This document shows positions 33,493-43,226 of a DNA stretch of 53,675 nucleotides, in pieces. The position numbers and the translations under genes are program-made. Position 1 is the stretch's first letter. Each line of letters opens with the position of its first letter. Source of the DNA: Acidobacteriota bacterium (GTDB lineage Bacteria; Acidobacteriota; Vicinamibacteria; Vicinamibacterales; UBA8438); NCBI GenBank assembly GCA_011523845.1, contig WTFV01000217.1, forward strand, positions 1 to 53,675. Reading direction: 5' to 3'. Under the pieces are notes generated by a model. That model was not told the origin of the DNA and searched no databases. It saw nothing but the letters and a program-made list of their open reading frames with translations.

Positions 33493-36400
33493 CAGAAGGC
33501 GTGCCGTACGCGTACGTCGAGCGCGTAGGTCCGATCCTCGTTCTGCGACAGGACCCAGGACAACCGATCGGTGGCGTCGTACTCGAAGACGACGATGAGG
33601 TCCTGGTTGCTGCCGCTGACCGCCCGGGAGAACGTCAGATGCGCGCGGTCCGAGATGCGCTTGCCGATCAGCACCCGCGCCGTCGGCACGAGCTGCGTCG
33701 ACTGCTGGGCCGCCGGATCGTCGAGCGACGGGGTGATCTCGAACGTGTCGACGCCGAAGGAGCGCTGCACCACGCCTCCGACTTCCGCCAGCACCGGGTT
33801 GTTCAGCAGTCCCGTACCGATGCCCTGCATCAGCAGGCCCTGCTGCGTGGCCTCGGGCGCGCGCAGGGTCCGGATCTCGGCCTGTTGCGGATCCCGGACG
33901 TCCCCGAGCAGCAGACCGACGATTTCGAACTGCTGCAGCGGCGGATCCGACTCGAGCGTCGGCGGCTGCAGGCTGTCGAGGGGACCGCCGAGACCCAGGG
34001 TGACCCGGTAGGTCTGCCCCGGCACGCGGATGTCCGTTTCCGCCTCGAGGTCGAGGAACGGCTCCATCTCCGCGGCGTTCGTGAATCGCACGTTGCCGCG
34101 GGTCAGCCGGTACCGATTGCCCTGGAAGTAGAGCTGACCCCGTTCGATCTCGGCGTTTCCCAACAGCGCGGGACGCTCGAACGAGCCGGTCAGGGTCAGG
34201 TCGGCGCTGGCGACGATCTGCGCACGGTTGTCGGAGATTCTCAGACTCGAGGGGGCCGAGATGCGCAGATCGAACTGCAGCGGCAAGGTGGGCTCCGCCG
34301 CATCTGCGCCGGCCTGATCGGCCAGCAGGTCGAGGAGCCCGCCGTCCGCCTGGATGAGCTCCATCCAGATCGCGTCGTGCACGGTCACGAGACCGCCGAG
34401 CGTCGGTGCGTCGACCGAACCGCGCAGGGTCAGATCCGCGTCGACGCGCGACCGGATGCCCTCGGGATAGCGCAGCGCGATGTCGCGGCCGGCCGCGGTC
34501 ACGCCGAGATCGCCGATGCGGTATCCCCGCAGCCCCACCCGGCCGCCGAACCGCAGCGGGCCGCCGCCGAGCTCCGCCGACAGCTCGTCGAACCGGATCC
34601 CGCCCGGCTCCAGCACCACGCGACCGTTGATGGCATCGAGCGCGTGGGGCAGCGCCAGGTGGCGGAGGCGGCCGTTCGTCACCCGGGCCTCGCCGGTGAT
34701 GATCGGCGCGTCCAGCGAGCCGCCGATGTCGGCCGCGAGCCGCATCGCGCCGCGGCTTCGAACGTCGTCGACGAGCCCCTCCAGGATGCCGAGGCTGGCG
34801 TCGCCGCCGGCCCGCAGCGCAATCCGCTCGTCGTCCAGCGTCACCTCGCCGCCCAGCTCCAGATTCGTTCCCTCGCCGCGCAGCCGCATCCGGTCGACAC
34901 GCACCGCGTTGTCGGCGAGCGAGAGGCGAACCGGACCGTCGTTGTCGAGCGCGAAGTCGAACACCGTCAGGGCCAGCCGATCGGCGGCGACGTCGACGCC
35001 GAGCCGTTCGATGTCCAGCAGCGTCCCGTCGACGACGACCGTACCGCTCGCGGCCAGCGAGGTCATCTCCGACAGCCCCGGCAGCAGCGCGCGGGCGAAC
35101 GGATCGAGGCGCGTGTTGGTCACGCTGAACCGCAGCCGCGACGGCGCCCCGTCCTCCAGCCCGATGCGGCCCGAGCCCGAGACGGCGACGTCGGGCGAGG
35201 CCGCTTCCAGCTCCACCGCCATGGCGCCCGCTTCGACGTCGAGCCGCCCGGTCACCTGCCCGACCCTGGCGCCCGCTATCGACACGTCGCTCAGCGCGCC
35301 CTGCACCTCGTAGCGCGGGTCCTCGAAGGCGCCCGCACCCGAGATTTCGGCGTCGATGCGTCCGGTGACGGGCACCGGGACGCGCTCGACCATCCGGGAC
35401 GCGGAGAGGTTCAGATCGCGCGCCTCGGCGGTGACGGAGTACGTGCCGTCCCACTTCACGTACATCGCGCCGCTCACCTCGCCGTCCCCCTGGCGCACCG
35501 TGAGCCCGTTCAGGAGCACGCCGCCGCCGTCGAAACGGAGATCGGCATCCGCCTCGTCGAACGGCTCGCCGTAGGCGAGACCCGCTCCCAGCCGCAGCCG
35601 GCCGAAGCCGTGCGGTGCTCCATAGGCGCCGTACAGCCGAATCTGCCCGTACGTCGGGCCGTCGATGGTGTAGCCATCGAGCGCGAACGCGTCGCGGATG
35701 TACTGGGCGGGAAGCCCGTCGACCGCGAATCGCGCGTTGATCTCCTCGCGTCCCGGCCGCGGCGGACCAATCGCGAACCGGCCGTCGACGGCCAGACTCG
35801 ATGCCCCCTGGAGGAACCGGCCGCCCGTCACTTCGAGCATCCCGTCCTCGACGACGATGTCTCCGACGCCGCGCCCCCACCCCACGTTCCAGGCCTCGAT
35901 CGCAGCGCCGGCAAAGTCCGCCTCGATGCGCGGCGAGGCCAGCGCGCCCGTCATCACGCCCGTCATCGTTCCGCGACCCGCCAGCGTCAGGTCCCCGGTC
36001 GGACGTCCGAACGCCGTCATGACGGCGGCCATGACGCGATCGCTCTCCTGCCAGTCGGCGCTCGAAACCTCGAACGGAATCCGCGACCTCGCCCCCCAGG
36101 CGGTGCGACCCCGGAACGTCATGGCGGTGAGAGGCGTGGCGAACCAGCTCGGCGCGATGTCCACCCCGTCCGGCTCGAACGTGAAGCGCATCTCGCCGCC
36201 GAACGGAAACCGCCAGGGCACCGCGGCGGGCTCGAACGGCTGCGCTCCGTGGAGCCACCCGGTGCGCGTCTCCGGCGCGACGTCGCGAGGCAGCAGCGCG
36301 ACGCCCCGCGGCGGCACCACCGACACCCGGCCGCCGCCGCTACGCTCAGCGAAGCGGCCGAGAGGCCACGAAAGGCGCAGGCCGCCGGTGAGCCGGCCGC

Positions 36401-37913
36401 GGGGGCGCGCGCCGCGCACGCCCAGGTCATCGAGCAGCGGCTCGAGATCCGCCGCCCGGACTTCCGGGTCGAACGTGGCGACACCCGGCTCGGGCGCGCC
36501 CAGCGGCTTCATTGCGTAGGTGAAGTCCAGCTCGCCGCCGTAGAAGCCGGAATGTCCCCGCGTGATCTCGAAGCGGTCGCGCGTCCAGACGAGATCGCCG
36601 TCGAGCTCGGGAAAACGGAGCCCCGACAGCGTGGGATCGACGCTTGCGAACGAACCGGTCAGCTCGCGCCCGCCCTCGAACAGACGCCACACCCCGCTGA
36701 AGGCGGCGGACCCGGTCACCGTGAAGTCGTCGCGCGCGAAGAAGACCTCCTTCATCGCCGGCAGCTCGATCGACATCTCGCGGACGTTGTAGGTGGACTC
36801 CGGCCAGTTCAGCATGTCGACGCGGCCGTCGACCCGCGCCCGGAAACCGTCGTCGGCCGCCCACAGATCGATGTGCGTCAGGTCCACGAGACCGCCGTCG
36901 AGCAGGTACTCGGCATCCATGTTCAGCGTCATCGGCTCGAAGTCGCCGATGAGCAGCGTTCCGCCGCGGAACGAGGCCGTCCCGCCGTAGCCGGTGGTCT
37001 TGCCCAGCGTCAGATCGATGTTCGGCGCACGGATGCTCCAGGGGGCCCCGTGGTCCTCGTACACGAACTCGCCGTCGTGCGCGCGCAGGTGCTGCACCGT
37101 CGTCACGAGGAGCCGGCCTTCGTCGGCCTCCTCCGGAACGCCGGCGGCGGTCTCGTCCGCTCGAGGCGCCACGTCGCTTCCCGCGGGGTCCTCGGCCGCC
37201 GGGACGAACCGCGGGAAGGTCTGCCGCCCGTCGGCGAAGCCTTCCACCAGCATCCGCCAGCCCGTCAGCTCGACGGCGTCGACCAGCACCTCCCCCTGCA
37301 GCAGAGGCCCCCACGCGGTGGAGAGCGTGAGGCGCTCGGCCTGGAAGAACGGCCGATCGCCGGGATTGAGCCCCCCGATTTCCAGGTCCTCGAGGAGAAA
37401 GCGTCCCGGCGCCAGATAGGTGCTGAGTCGACCGATGGTGACCGGCCGGTCGATGTAGTCGGCGAACGCCCGCTCCGCCCGCGCCCGCAGGCTCGGGCCC
37501 AGATCGACGGTGGTCACCGACACGACGCTGCCGGCGACGAGCGCCACCACGGCAATGGTCGACCAGACGAGCGAGCGCCGCACGCCGGGACGCAGATCTC
37601 GCGCCCAACGCCAGCGCAAGGGGCGCAGCCCCAGTCGCCGCAACTGACGCACCCAACGCGCGAGGAGGGTGGCGGCGGGCGATCGAGTCTCGTCCGTCTG
37701 CCGTGGACGCGCCCGACGCGCGAGGATGCCGGTCGCGGGAGATCGCGTCTCACCTGTCCGCCGTGGACGCACCCGACGCGCGAGGATGGTGGCCGCGCGG
37801 GACACGGCCGCCTTCACCGCGGCCACGGGGTCAGCCCGCTTCGCCGGCTGCTCCGCCGCGGCCGGCGCGGCAGCGAAGAGAATGCTACCGGGACGCGACA
37901 GCTCGTCTGGCAT
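33492..37913 (-). CDS. tamB: TamB family translocation and assembly module protein
   Basis: A 1473-residue protein spanning the periplasm. A basic cytoplasmic N-terminus of about 110 residues precedes one membrane anchor (SLVWSTIAVVALVAGSVVSV). Long repetitive beta-taco sequence follows, then the conserved C-terminal DUF490 domain (ADLTLTGSFERPALLGNAEIERG, LGLGGPLDSLQP, LTFSRAVSGSNQDLIVVFEYD). TamB/AsmA-like proteins conduct phospholipids or barrel proteins to the outer membrane. The basic leader is built from a 20-residue tandem repeat, unusual for the family. The ATG at 37913 is used; a TTG at 37916 is adjacent. Confidence 0.92.
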   Translation of the reverse strand: MPDELSRPGSILFAAAPAAAEQPAKRADPVAAVKAAVSRAATILARRVRPRRTGETRSPATGILARRARPRQTDETRSPAATLLARWVRQLRRLGLRPLRWRWARDLRPGVRRSLVWSTIAVVALVAGSVVSVTTVDLGPSLRARAERAFADYIDRPVTIGRLSTYLAPGRFLLEDLEIGGLNPGDRPFFQAERLTLSTAWGPLLQGEVLVDAVELTGWRMLVEGFADGRQTFPRFVPAAEDPAGSDVAPRADETAAGVPEEADEGRLLVTTVQHLRAHDGEFVYEDHGAPWSIRAPNIDLTLGKTTGYGGTASFRGGTLLIGDFEPMTLNMDAEYLLDGGLVDLTHIDLWAADDGFRARVDGRVDMLNWPESTYNVREMSIELPAMKEVFFARDDFTVTGSAAFSGVWRLFEGGRELTGSFASVDPTLSGLRFPELDGDLVWTRDRFEITRGHSGFYGGELDFTYAMKPLGAPEPGVATFDPEVRAADLEPLLDDLGVRGARPRGRLTGGLRLSWPLGRFAERSGGGRVSVVPPRGVALLPRDVAPETRTGWLHGAQPFEPAAVPWRFPFGGEMRFTFEPDGVDIAPSWFATPLTAMTFRGRTAWGARSRIPFEVSSADWQESDRVMAAVMTAFGRPTGDLTLAGRGTMTGVMTGALASPRIEADFAGAAIEAWNVGWGRGVGDIVVEDGMLEVTGGRFLQGASSLAVDGRFAIGPPRPGREEINARFAVDGLPAQYIRDAFALDGYTIDGPTYGQIRLYGAYGAPHGFGRLRLGAGLAYGEPFDEADADLRFDGGGVLLNGLTVRQGDGEVSGAMYVKWDGTYSVTAEARDLNLSASRMVERVPVPVTGRIDAEISGAGAFEDPRYEVQGALSDVSIAGARVGQVTGRLDVEAGAMAVELEAASPDVAVSGSGRIGLEDGAPSRLRFSVTNTRLDPFARALLPGLSEMTSLAASGTVVVDGTLLDIERLGVDVAADRLALTVFDFALDNDGPVRLSLADNAVRVDRMRLRGEGTNLELGGEVTLDDERIALRAGGDASLGILEGLVDDVRSRGAMRLAADIGGSLDAPIITGEARVTNGRLRHLALPHALDAINGRVVLEPGGIRFDELSAELGGGPLRFGGRVGLRGYRIGDLGVTAAGRDIALRYPEGIRSRVDADLTLRGSVDAPTLGGLVTVHDAIWMELIQADGGLLDLLADQAGADAAEPTLPLQFDLRISAPSSLRISDNRAQIVASADLTLTGSFERPALLGNAEIERGQLYFQGNRYRLTRGNVRFTNAAEMEPFLDLEAETDIRVPGQTYRVTLGLGGPLDSLQPPTLESDPPLQQFEIVGLLLGDVRDPQQAEIRTLRAPEATQQGLLMQGIGTGLLNNPVLAEVGGVVQRSFGVDTFEITPSLDDPAAQQSTQLVPTARVLIGKRISDRAHLTFSRAVSGSNQDLIVVFEYDATDRLSWVLSQNEDRTYALDVRVRHAF
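37646..37798. repeat. 60-base in-frame tandem repeat in tamB
   Basis: Units start at 37646, 37706 and 37766 with GACGCRCCCRACGCGCGAGGA; the period is exactly 60 bases and about two and a half units are present. In the protein this gives a basic 20-residue unit of the form LARRxRPRxTxETRSPAxxI just before the membrane anchor. Confidence 0.8.
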
Positions 37914-37928
37914 CAATCGCCCGGTTGT

Positions 37929-38456
37929 TCACTCGATGGCGGCCAGCAGCCGCCCCGCTTCGACCGACATGCCCTCGGTGACCGGCACCTCGGCAACGGT
38001 GCCGGCCCTGGGCGCCGTCAGCTCGTTCTCCATCTTCATGGCCTCGACGACCACGAGCGGCTGGCGAGCCTCGACCTGGTCGCCCGGGGCGACCAGCACC
38101 CGCACCACCTTGCCCGGCATCGGCGCGGTGAGCCGCGAAGCGCCTCCCGCGGCGTCCCCGGCGGCCTCTCCGGCCACCCGCCGGCCGTTGATCACCGCCT
38201 CGACCACCACATCGCCGAGATGCACGGTCGTCACCCCGTTCCGGCCGGTCGCCACGCACCGCGCCTGGCGGCTCGCGGCGGCGGCGCCGACCTGCACCAG
38301 CGACAGCAGCACGCCGTGTCGATCACGCTCCACGACACGCGCATCGACCTCGCGGGTCGTTCCGTCCCAGGACACCCGCAGGCGTCCGGGGCGCGTGGCG
38401 TCCGCCTCGACGGTGACGTCGCGCGCCTTCCCGTCGATCTCGATCTCGATTCGCAT
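37929..38456 (-). CDS. Biotin carboxyl carrier protein of acyl-CoA carboxylase
   Basis: A 175-residue protein with a C-terminal biotinyl domain (about 105-175) containing EAMKMEN; Lys141 is the biotinylation site. The N-terminal half is a beta-rich domain like the one between carboxylase and biotin domains of propionyl-CoA/methylcrotonyl-CoA carboxylase alpha chains. It is encoded 11 bases after the biotin carboxylase, so the alpha chain is split into two genes here. A longer open frame upstream only shadows that gene. Confidence 0.9.
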   Translation of the reverse strand: MRIEIEIDGKARDVTVEADATRPGRLRVSWDGTTREVDARVVERDRHGVLLSLVQVGAAAASRQARCVATGRNGVTTVHLGDVVVEAVINGRRVAGEAAGDAAGGASRLTAPMPGKVVRVLVAPGDQVEARQPLVVVEAMKMENELTAPRAGTVAEVPVTEGMSVEAGRLLAAIE

Positions 38457-38467
38457 GCCGGATGCTT

Positions 38468-39991
38468 CTATCGTAGTCCTTCGACCCGCGCGGCCTGCTT
38501 CCAGCGACCCCCGACCGCAGCGCCGGCGGCCGGTTTCCCATCCGACGCCGCGCGGCCCAGCGCGACGGACAGCGCCGCGGCGATGACGGCCAGCTCCTCG
38601 GCATCGTCCGGCGGATCGAGGAACGCCGACCCGTCCCGACCGGCCAGCACGCGATCGAGGAACGTGGTGTCGAAGCGGCCCGCGACGAAGTCGTCGTGCC
38701 TCAGCAGCCACCGGAACATCGGGACGGTGGTCGGCACGCCGCCGATGTCGTACTCCGCGAGGGCGCGGTCCATGCGGTCGATGGCCAGACGCCGGTCCGC
38801 CGCGTGCGCGATGACCTTGGCCACCATCGAGTCGTAGTGCACCGGCACCTCGAACCCGGCCGCCACGCCGGCGTCGACCCGGATTCCCGGACCCTCCGGC
38901 GGACGGTGCGTCTCGATCAGCCCCGGGCACGGCATGAAGCCGGCGTTGGGATCCTCCGCATAGACGCGGCACTCGATGGCGTGCCCGTCGGGCGCGAGCG
39001 CCCGCCCGGCATCGATATCCAGCCGCTCGCCCTGCACGACCCGGAGCTGCCAGCGCACCAGGTCGATGCCGGTCACCATCTCCGTGATCGGATGCTCGAC
39101 CTGCAGCCGCGTGTTCATCTCCAGGAAATAGAAATCGTCCGACTCGTCGAGCAGGAACTCGATGGTGCCCGCGTTCGTGTAGCCGACCTCATCGGCCAGC
39201 CGGGCCGCCGCGGCGGCGAGCGCGTGCCGGGTCTCGATGCCGACGACCGGCGACGGGGTTTCCTCGATTACCTTCTGGTGGCGCCGTTGGATCGAGCACT
39301 CCCGCTCGACGAAGGGCACCACCGTCCCGTGCTCGTCCGCGAGAAGCTGCACCTCGATGTGCCGGCCCCGCTCGATGCAGCGCTCCAGGTAGACGGCGCC
39401 GTCGCCGAAGGCCGACGCCGCCTCCGACCGCGCGCCCTCGATCGCGCGCGGCAGGTTTTCCGGCTCGCGCACCAACCGCATCCCCTTGCCGCCGCCGCCG
39501 GCGACCGCCTTGACGAAGATCGGGTAGCCGACGGCGTCCCCGGCCTCCCGGAGCTCCGCCTCGGTCGCATCCTCGGGCAGGGGTCCGCCGCTGCCGGGCA
39601 CGATCGGCACGCCGGCCCTTCCAGCCGCCTCCCGCGCCGCGGTCTTGCCGCCCATCAGCTCGATGACGCCGGCCGGGGGGCCGATGAAGCGGAGCCCGGC
39701 ATCGGCGACCGCCTGCGCGAACCCGGCGTTCTCGGCGAGGAACCCGTAACCGGGATGCACCGCGTCGGCGCCGGTCCGGCGCGCCGCGGCGATGATCTTC
39801 TCGACGTGCAGGTAGCTGCCCGCCGGCTCGTTCGCCTCCAGCGCCACCGCCTCGCCGGCGTAGCGGACGTGGGGCGCCAGGCGGTCGCAGTCGGAGTAGA
39901 TGGCCACCGTCGGCAGTCCCATCTCGCGGCACCCGCGCATGATGCGGACCGCGATCTCGCCGCGGTTGGCGATGAGCACCTTCATCGGCAT
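38468..39991 (-). CDS. Biotin carboxylase subunit of acyl-CoA carboxylase
   Basis: A 507-residue ATP-grasp enzyme that carboxylates biotin on the carrier protein. It begins VLIANRGEIAVRI, carries the ATP loop GGGGKGMR, and has EMNTRLQVEHPITE with the catalytic residues. The C-terminal 60 residues are extra relative to AccC. With the beta subunit 141 bases upstream, it probably serves propionyl-CoA or a related acyl-CoA rather than only fatty-acid synthesis. Confidence 0.94.
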   Translation of the reverse strand: MPMKVLIANRGEIAVRIMRGCREMGLPTVAIYSDCDRLAPHVRYAGEAVALEANEPAGSYLHVEKIIAAARRTGADAVHPGYGFLAENAGFAQAVADAGLRFIGPPAGVIELMGGKTAAREAAGRAGVPIVPGSGGPLPEDATEAELREAGDAVGYPIFVKAVAGGGGKGMRLVREPENLPRAIEGARSEAASAFGDGAVYLERCIERGRHIEVQLLADEHGTVVPFVERECSIQRRHQKVIEETPSPVVGIETRHALAAAAARLADEVGYTNAGTIEFLLDESDDFYFLEMNTRLQVEHPITEMVTGIDLVRWQLRVVQGERLDIDAGRALAPDGHAIECRVYAEDPNAGFMPCPGLIETHRPPEGPGIRVDAGVAAGFEVPVHYDSMVAKVIAHAADRRLAIDRMDRALAEYDIGGVPTTVPMFRWLLRHDDFVAGRFDTTFLDRVLAGRDGSAFLDPPDDAEELAVIAAALSVALGRAASDGKPAAGAAVGGRWKQAARVEGLR

Positions 39992-40132
39992 GCGTTCTTC
40001 CTATCGTACCGCATGACCGGCGCCGAACCGCGCAGGGTAGCAGGATGCGCCCACCGGTCGCGGGCCGGCGCGCCCGTGGGCCCGCCCCCGCATCGCCGCG
40101 GCGACGCCGCCCGGACGGGCCGGCGAGCGGGG

Positions 40133-41674
40133 TCAGAGCGGGATGTTGCCGTGCTTCTTCGGCGGGTTCCGGTCCCGCTTGCCGTCGAGGCTGCGCAGGG
40201 CCGCGATGATGCGCGGGCGGGTCGTCCGCGGCGGGATGACCTCGTCGATGAAGCCCCGGCCGGCGGCGACGAACGGGTTGGCCAGCTTGTCGCGGAACTC
40301 CTGCACCCGGGAAGCGCGCAACGCGTCCGCGTCCGCGGCCTGGTCGAGCTCCCGCTTGTAGAGGATGTTGACCGCTCCCTCGGGTCCCATGACCGCGATC
40401 TCCGCCGTCGGCCAGGCGAGATTGACGTCCGTGCGGATGTGCTTGCTCGCCATCACGCAGTAGGCGCCGCCGTAGGCCTTGCGGGCGACCACGGTCACCT
40501 TCGGGACCGTCGCCTCGGCGAACGCGTAGAGCAGCTTCGCCCCGTGCTTGATGATGCCGCCGTACTCCTGCACCGTACCCGGCAGGAAGCCCGGCACGTC
40601 CTCGAACGTCACCAGCGGGAGGTTGAACGCGTCGCAGAAACGGACGAAGCGCGCCCCCTTGATCGACGCGTCGATGTCGAGCGCGCCGGCCAGGTGCGCC
40701 GGCTGGTTCGCCACGACGCCCACCGGTTGCCCGCCGAAGCGCGCGAAGCCGACCACGATGTTCGTCGCGAAGTGCCGGTGAACCTCCAGGAACTCGCCGT
40801 CGTCGGCGACCGCCCGAATCAGATCGAGCATGTCGTAGGGCTGGTTCGGGGACTCCGGCACGAGGGTGTCGAGGGCCGCGTCCTCCCGGTCCGCGGGGTC
40901 CGTCGTCTCGACGCGCGGCGGATCGTCGAGGTTGTTGCCCGGCAGGTACCCCAGCAGCAGGCGCAGCAGCGCGAGGCAGTCCTTGTCGGTGGGCACCGCG
41001 AAGTGGGCGGCGCCGCTCTTCGCGTTGTGGGTCATCGCCCCGCCGAGCTCGTCCTTCGTCACCTCCTCGTGGGTGACCGTGCGAATGACGTCGGGCCCGG
41101 TGACGAACATGTAGCTCGTCCGCTCGACCATCACCGTGAAGTCGGTGATGGCCGGCGAATAGACGGCTCCGCCGGCGCACGGCCCCATGATGGCCGAGAG
41201 CTGCGGGATGACGCCGGAAGCGAGCGTGTTGCGCAGGAAGATGTCCGCGTAGCCGGCCAGCGAGGCGACGCCCTCCTGGATCCGGGCGCCCCCCGAATCG
41301 TTCAGTCCGACGATCGGCGCGCCGTTGTTCATCGCCAGATCCATGAGCTTGACGATCTTCGCGGCGTTGGTTTCGGACAGCGACCCGCCGAACACCGTGA
41401 AGTCCTGTGCGAACGCGTACACCAGGCGACCGTCCACCTCGCCGTGGCCCGCGACCACCCCGTCGCCCGGGACGAGCTGCGTCTCCATGCCGAAGTCGCG
41501 GCAGCGGTGGGTCACGAGCTTGTCGATCTCGCGGAACGTCCCGGGGTCGAAGAAGAGGTCGATGCGCTCGCGCGCGGTCAGCTTGCCCGCGTCGTGCTGC
41601 CGCCGTTGCCGGGCCTCGCCCCCGCCGGCCTCCGCGCGGCGCTCGTAGTCCGCCAGCGTTTCCAGTCTGTCCAT
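40133..41674 (-). CDS. Acyl-CoA carboxylase beta subunit (carboxyltransferase)
   Basis: A 513-residue carboxyltransferase of the PccB/AccD5 type. It has the acyl-CoA oxyanion pocket MGPCAGGAVYSPA and the biotin pocket RKAYGGAYCVM. The C-terminal KKHGNIPL matches propionyl-CoA carboxylase beta chains, where KHGNIPL is typical. It transfers CO2 from carboxybiotin to an acyl-CoA, most likely propionyl-CoA giving methylmalonyl-CoA, feeding B12-dependent metabolism. Confidence 0.94.
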   Translation of the reverse strand: MDRLETLADYERRAEAGGGEARQRRQHDAGKLTARERIDLFFDPGTFREIDKLVTHRCRDFGMETQLVPGDGVVAGHGEVDGRLVYAFAQDFTVFGGSLSETNAAKIVKLMDLAMNNGAPIVGLNDSGGARIQEGVASLAGYADIFLRNTLASGVIPQLSAIMGPCAGGAVYSPAITDFTVMVERTSYMFVTGPDVIRTVTHEEVTKDELGGAMTHNAKSGAAHFAVPTDKDCLALLRLLLGYLPGNNLDDPPRVETTDPADREDAALDTLVPESPNQPYDMLDLIRAVADDGEFLEVHRHFATNIVVGFARFGGQPVGVVANQPAHLAGALDIDASIKGARFVRFCDAFNLPLVTFEDVPGFLPGTVQEYGGIIKHGAKLLYAFAEATVPKVTVVARKAYGGAYCVMASKHIRTDVNLAWPTAEIAVMGPEGAVNILYKRELDQAADADALRASRVQEFRDKLANPFVAAGRGFIDEVIPPRTTRPRIIAALRSLDGKRDRNPPKKHGNIPL

Positions 41675-41708
41675 GCGGTCAATCCGTCGATTCGCGGAGG
41701 CGCGGTGC

Positions 41709-41765
41709 TAGCGCCGCCAAACCCGTCGCCGGGCGCCGTGTTCGGCCCCAGCCCCCACCGCCCTA
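41709..41765 (+). repeat. Dispersed intergenic repeat, left half only
   Basis: TAGCGCCGCCAAACCCGTCG at 41709-41728, then TTCGGCCCCAGCCCCCACCGCCCTAGA, matches the first half of the element at 28978-29082. The CTA at 41763-41765 is the stop codon (TAG) of the downstream-facing TalC-type gene, so a second gene uses a repeat edge as its stop. Confidence 0.65.
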
Positions 41766-42416
41766 GACGCTGACAACCTGCGCCTTCTCCCAGTCGGCCA
41801 GGAACTTCGCCAGGCCGATGTCGGTCAGAGGATGGTTGAAGAGCATGTCGATGACCTTCGGGGGGCAGGTGCAGACGTCGGCTCCCATCCGGGCCGCCTC
41901 CACGACGTGCGCCGGGCCCCGGACGCTCGCCACGAGCACCTCGGTCTCGAAGTGGTAGTTCTCGTAGATCTCGACGCTGCGGCTCACCAGGTCCATGCCG
42001 TCGGTCGCCACGTCGTCGAGCCGGCCGACGAACGGGCTGACGAAGGCCGCCCCGACCTTGGCCGCCAGCAACGCCTGCGCGGGCGAGAAGACGAGCGTCA
42101 CGTTGACGCGAATGCCGTCGCCGGCAAGCGCCGCGCAGGCCTGGACGCCGGCCTTGCCGAACGGCACCTTGACCACGACGTGCTCGTCGATGGACGCGAG
42201 TCGCCGCCCCTCGGCCACCATGCCTTCGGCGTCGGTCGCCACCACCTCGGCGCTCACCGGCCCGCCCACCGCCCTGCAGATCCGGGCGAGGGTCTCGTGC
42301 GGGTCCCCGGGCTCCTTCGCCAGCAGCGACGGGTTCGTCGTCACGCCGTCGACGATCCGCAAGGGCACCAGCGTCTCGATGGTATCGACGTTCGCGCTGT
42401 CCACGAAGATCTTCAC
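41763..42416 (-). CDS. Transaldolase/fructose-6-phosphate aldolase (TalC/FSA type)
   Basis: A 217-residue short transaldolase. MKIFVDSANVDTIETL opens the TIM barrel, GVTTNPSL is typical, and VVVKVPFG supplies the Schiff-base Lys. It transfers a dihydroxyacetone unit between sugar phosphates in the non-oxidative pentose phosphate pathway. The start is 37 bases downstream of the FAH gene. Confidence 0.92.
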   Translation of the reverse strand: MKIFVDSANVDTIETLVPLRIVDGVTTNPSLLAKEPGDPHETLARICRAVGGPVSAEVVATDAEGMVAEGRRLASIDEHVVVKVPFGKAGVQACAALAGDGIRVNVTLVFSPAQALLAAKVGAAFVSPFVGRLDDVATDGMDLVSRSVEIYENYHFETEVLVASVRGPAHVVEAARMGADVCTCPPKVIDMLFNHPLTDIGLAKFLADWEKAQVVSV

Positions 42417-42453
42417 GATTCGTTCTCCCGAAACTGCGAAGCGGCTCCGCGCT

Positions 42454-43212
42454 TCAGCCGGCGACCACGTCGTTGGCCAGCTCGCCGACGCCCTCCACCG
42501 TCACCACCACCCGGTCTCCGGGCACGATGGGCCCGACGCCCGGCGGGGTGCCCGTCGCGATGACGTCCCCCGGCACCAGCGTCATCACGTGACTCACGAA
42601 CTCCACCACGTGCTCCAGCGGGAAGATCATCTCCCGCGTGCTCGACGCCTGCCGCGTGACGCCGTTGACGGTCGAGCCGATGGCCAGCGCCGACCCGTCG
42701 AGACCGACCGCGACGGCGGGTCCTACCGGCGCGAACGTGTCGAAGCCCTTCGCGCGCGTGTACTGCACGTCCCGTTTCTGGAGGTCGCGGTCGGTCACGT
42801 CGTTCACGCAGGTCAGACCCAGCACGTAGTCGCGCGCCTCGGCGGCCCGCACGTTGCGCGCCGTCCGCCCGATGACGATGCCCAGCTCCGCCTCGCAGTC
42901 CACCCGGCCGGCGCCGGGCGGAATCACGATGGACGACTTCGGCCCGATCACGGCCGACGGCGGCTTCAGGAAGATGAGCGGCTCGCTCGGCAGCGCCTTG
43001 CCCATCTCCCTGGCGTGGTCGCGGTAGTTCAGACCTACCGCCACGATCTTCGACGGGGTCACCGGGGGCAGCACGCGAAGTCCGCCGGGATCGAGGGCGG
43101 CGCCCGGGCGATAGTCTCCGAAGAGGTCGCCGTCGAGGAGGCTCCACGCACCGTCGCGCTCGAGCGCGAGCCGCGCCTCCCCGTCGATCTCCACGCGATA
43201 CACACGCTCCAT
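42454..43212 (-). CDS. Fumarylacetoacetate hydrolase (FAH) family protein
   Basis: A 252-residue FAH-fold enzyme. KIVAVGLNYRDHA, the metal ligands in CEAELGIVIG (ExE) and the Asp in CVNDVTDRDLQ, and KGFDTFAPVGP are all present, with the final ATGTPPGVG. Related enzymes hydrolyse or decarboxylate beta-diketo acids such as acylpyruvates or 2-hydroxyhepta-2,4-diene-1,7-dioate. The exact substrate is unknown. Confidence 0.9.
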   Translation of the reverse strand: MERVYRVEIDGEARLALERDGAWSLLDGDLFGDYRPGAALDPGGLRVLPPVTPSKIVAVGLNYRDHAREMGKALPSEPLIFLKPPSAVIGPKSSIVIPPGAGRVDCEAELGIVIGRTARNVRAAEARDYVLGLTCVNDVTDRDLQKRDVQYTRAKGFDTFAPVGPAVAVGLDGSALAIGSTVNGVTRQASSTREMIFPLEHVVEFVSHVMTLVPGDVIATGTPPGVGPIVPGDRVVVTVEGVGELANDVVAG

Positions 43213-43226
43213 GAATCACCTTCGCC

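Noticed and set aside
33501..38837. A 1778-residue open frame on the plus strand opposite tamB
   Set aside because: It is antisense to tamB and the carboxylase genes, with shadow-like composition and no signal or domain.
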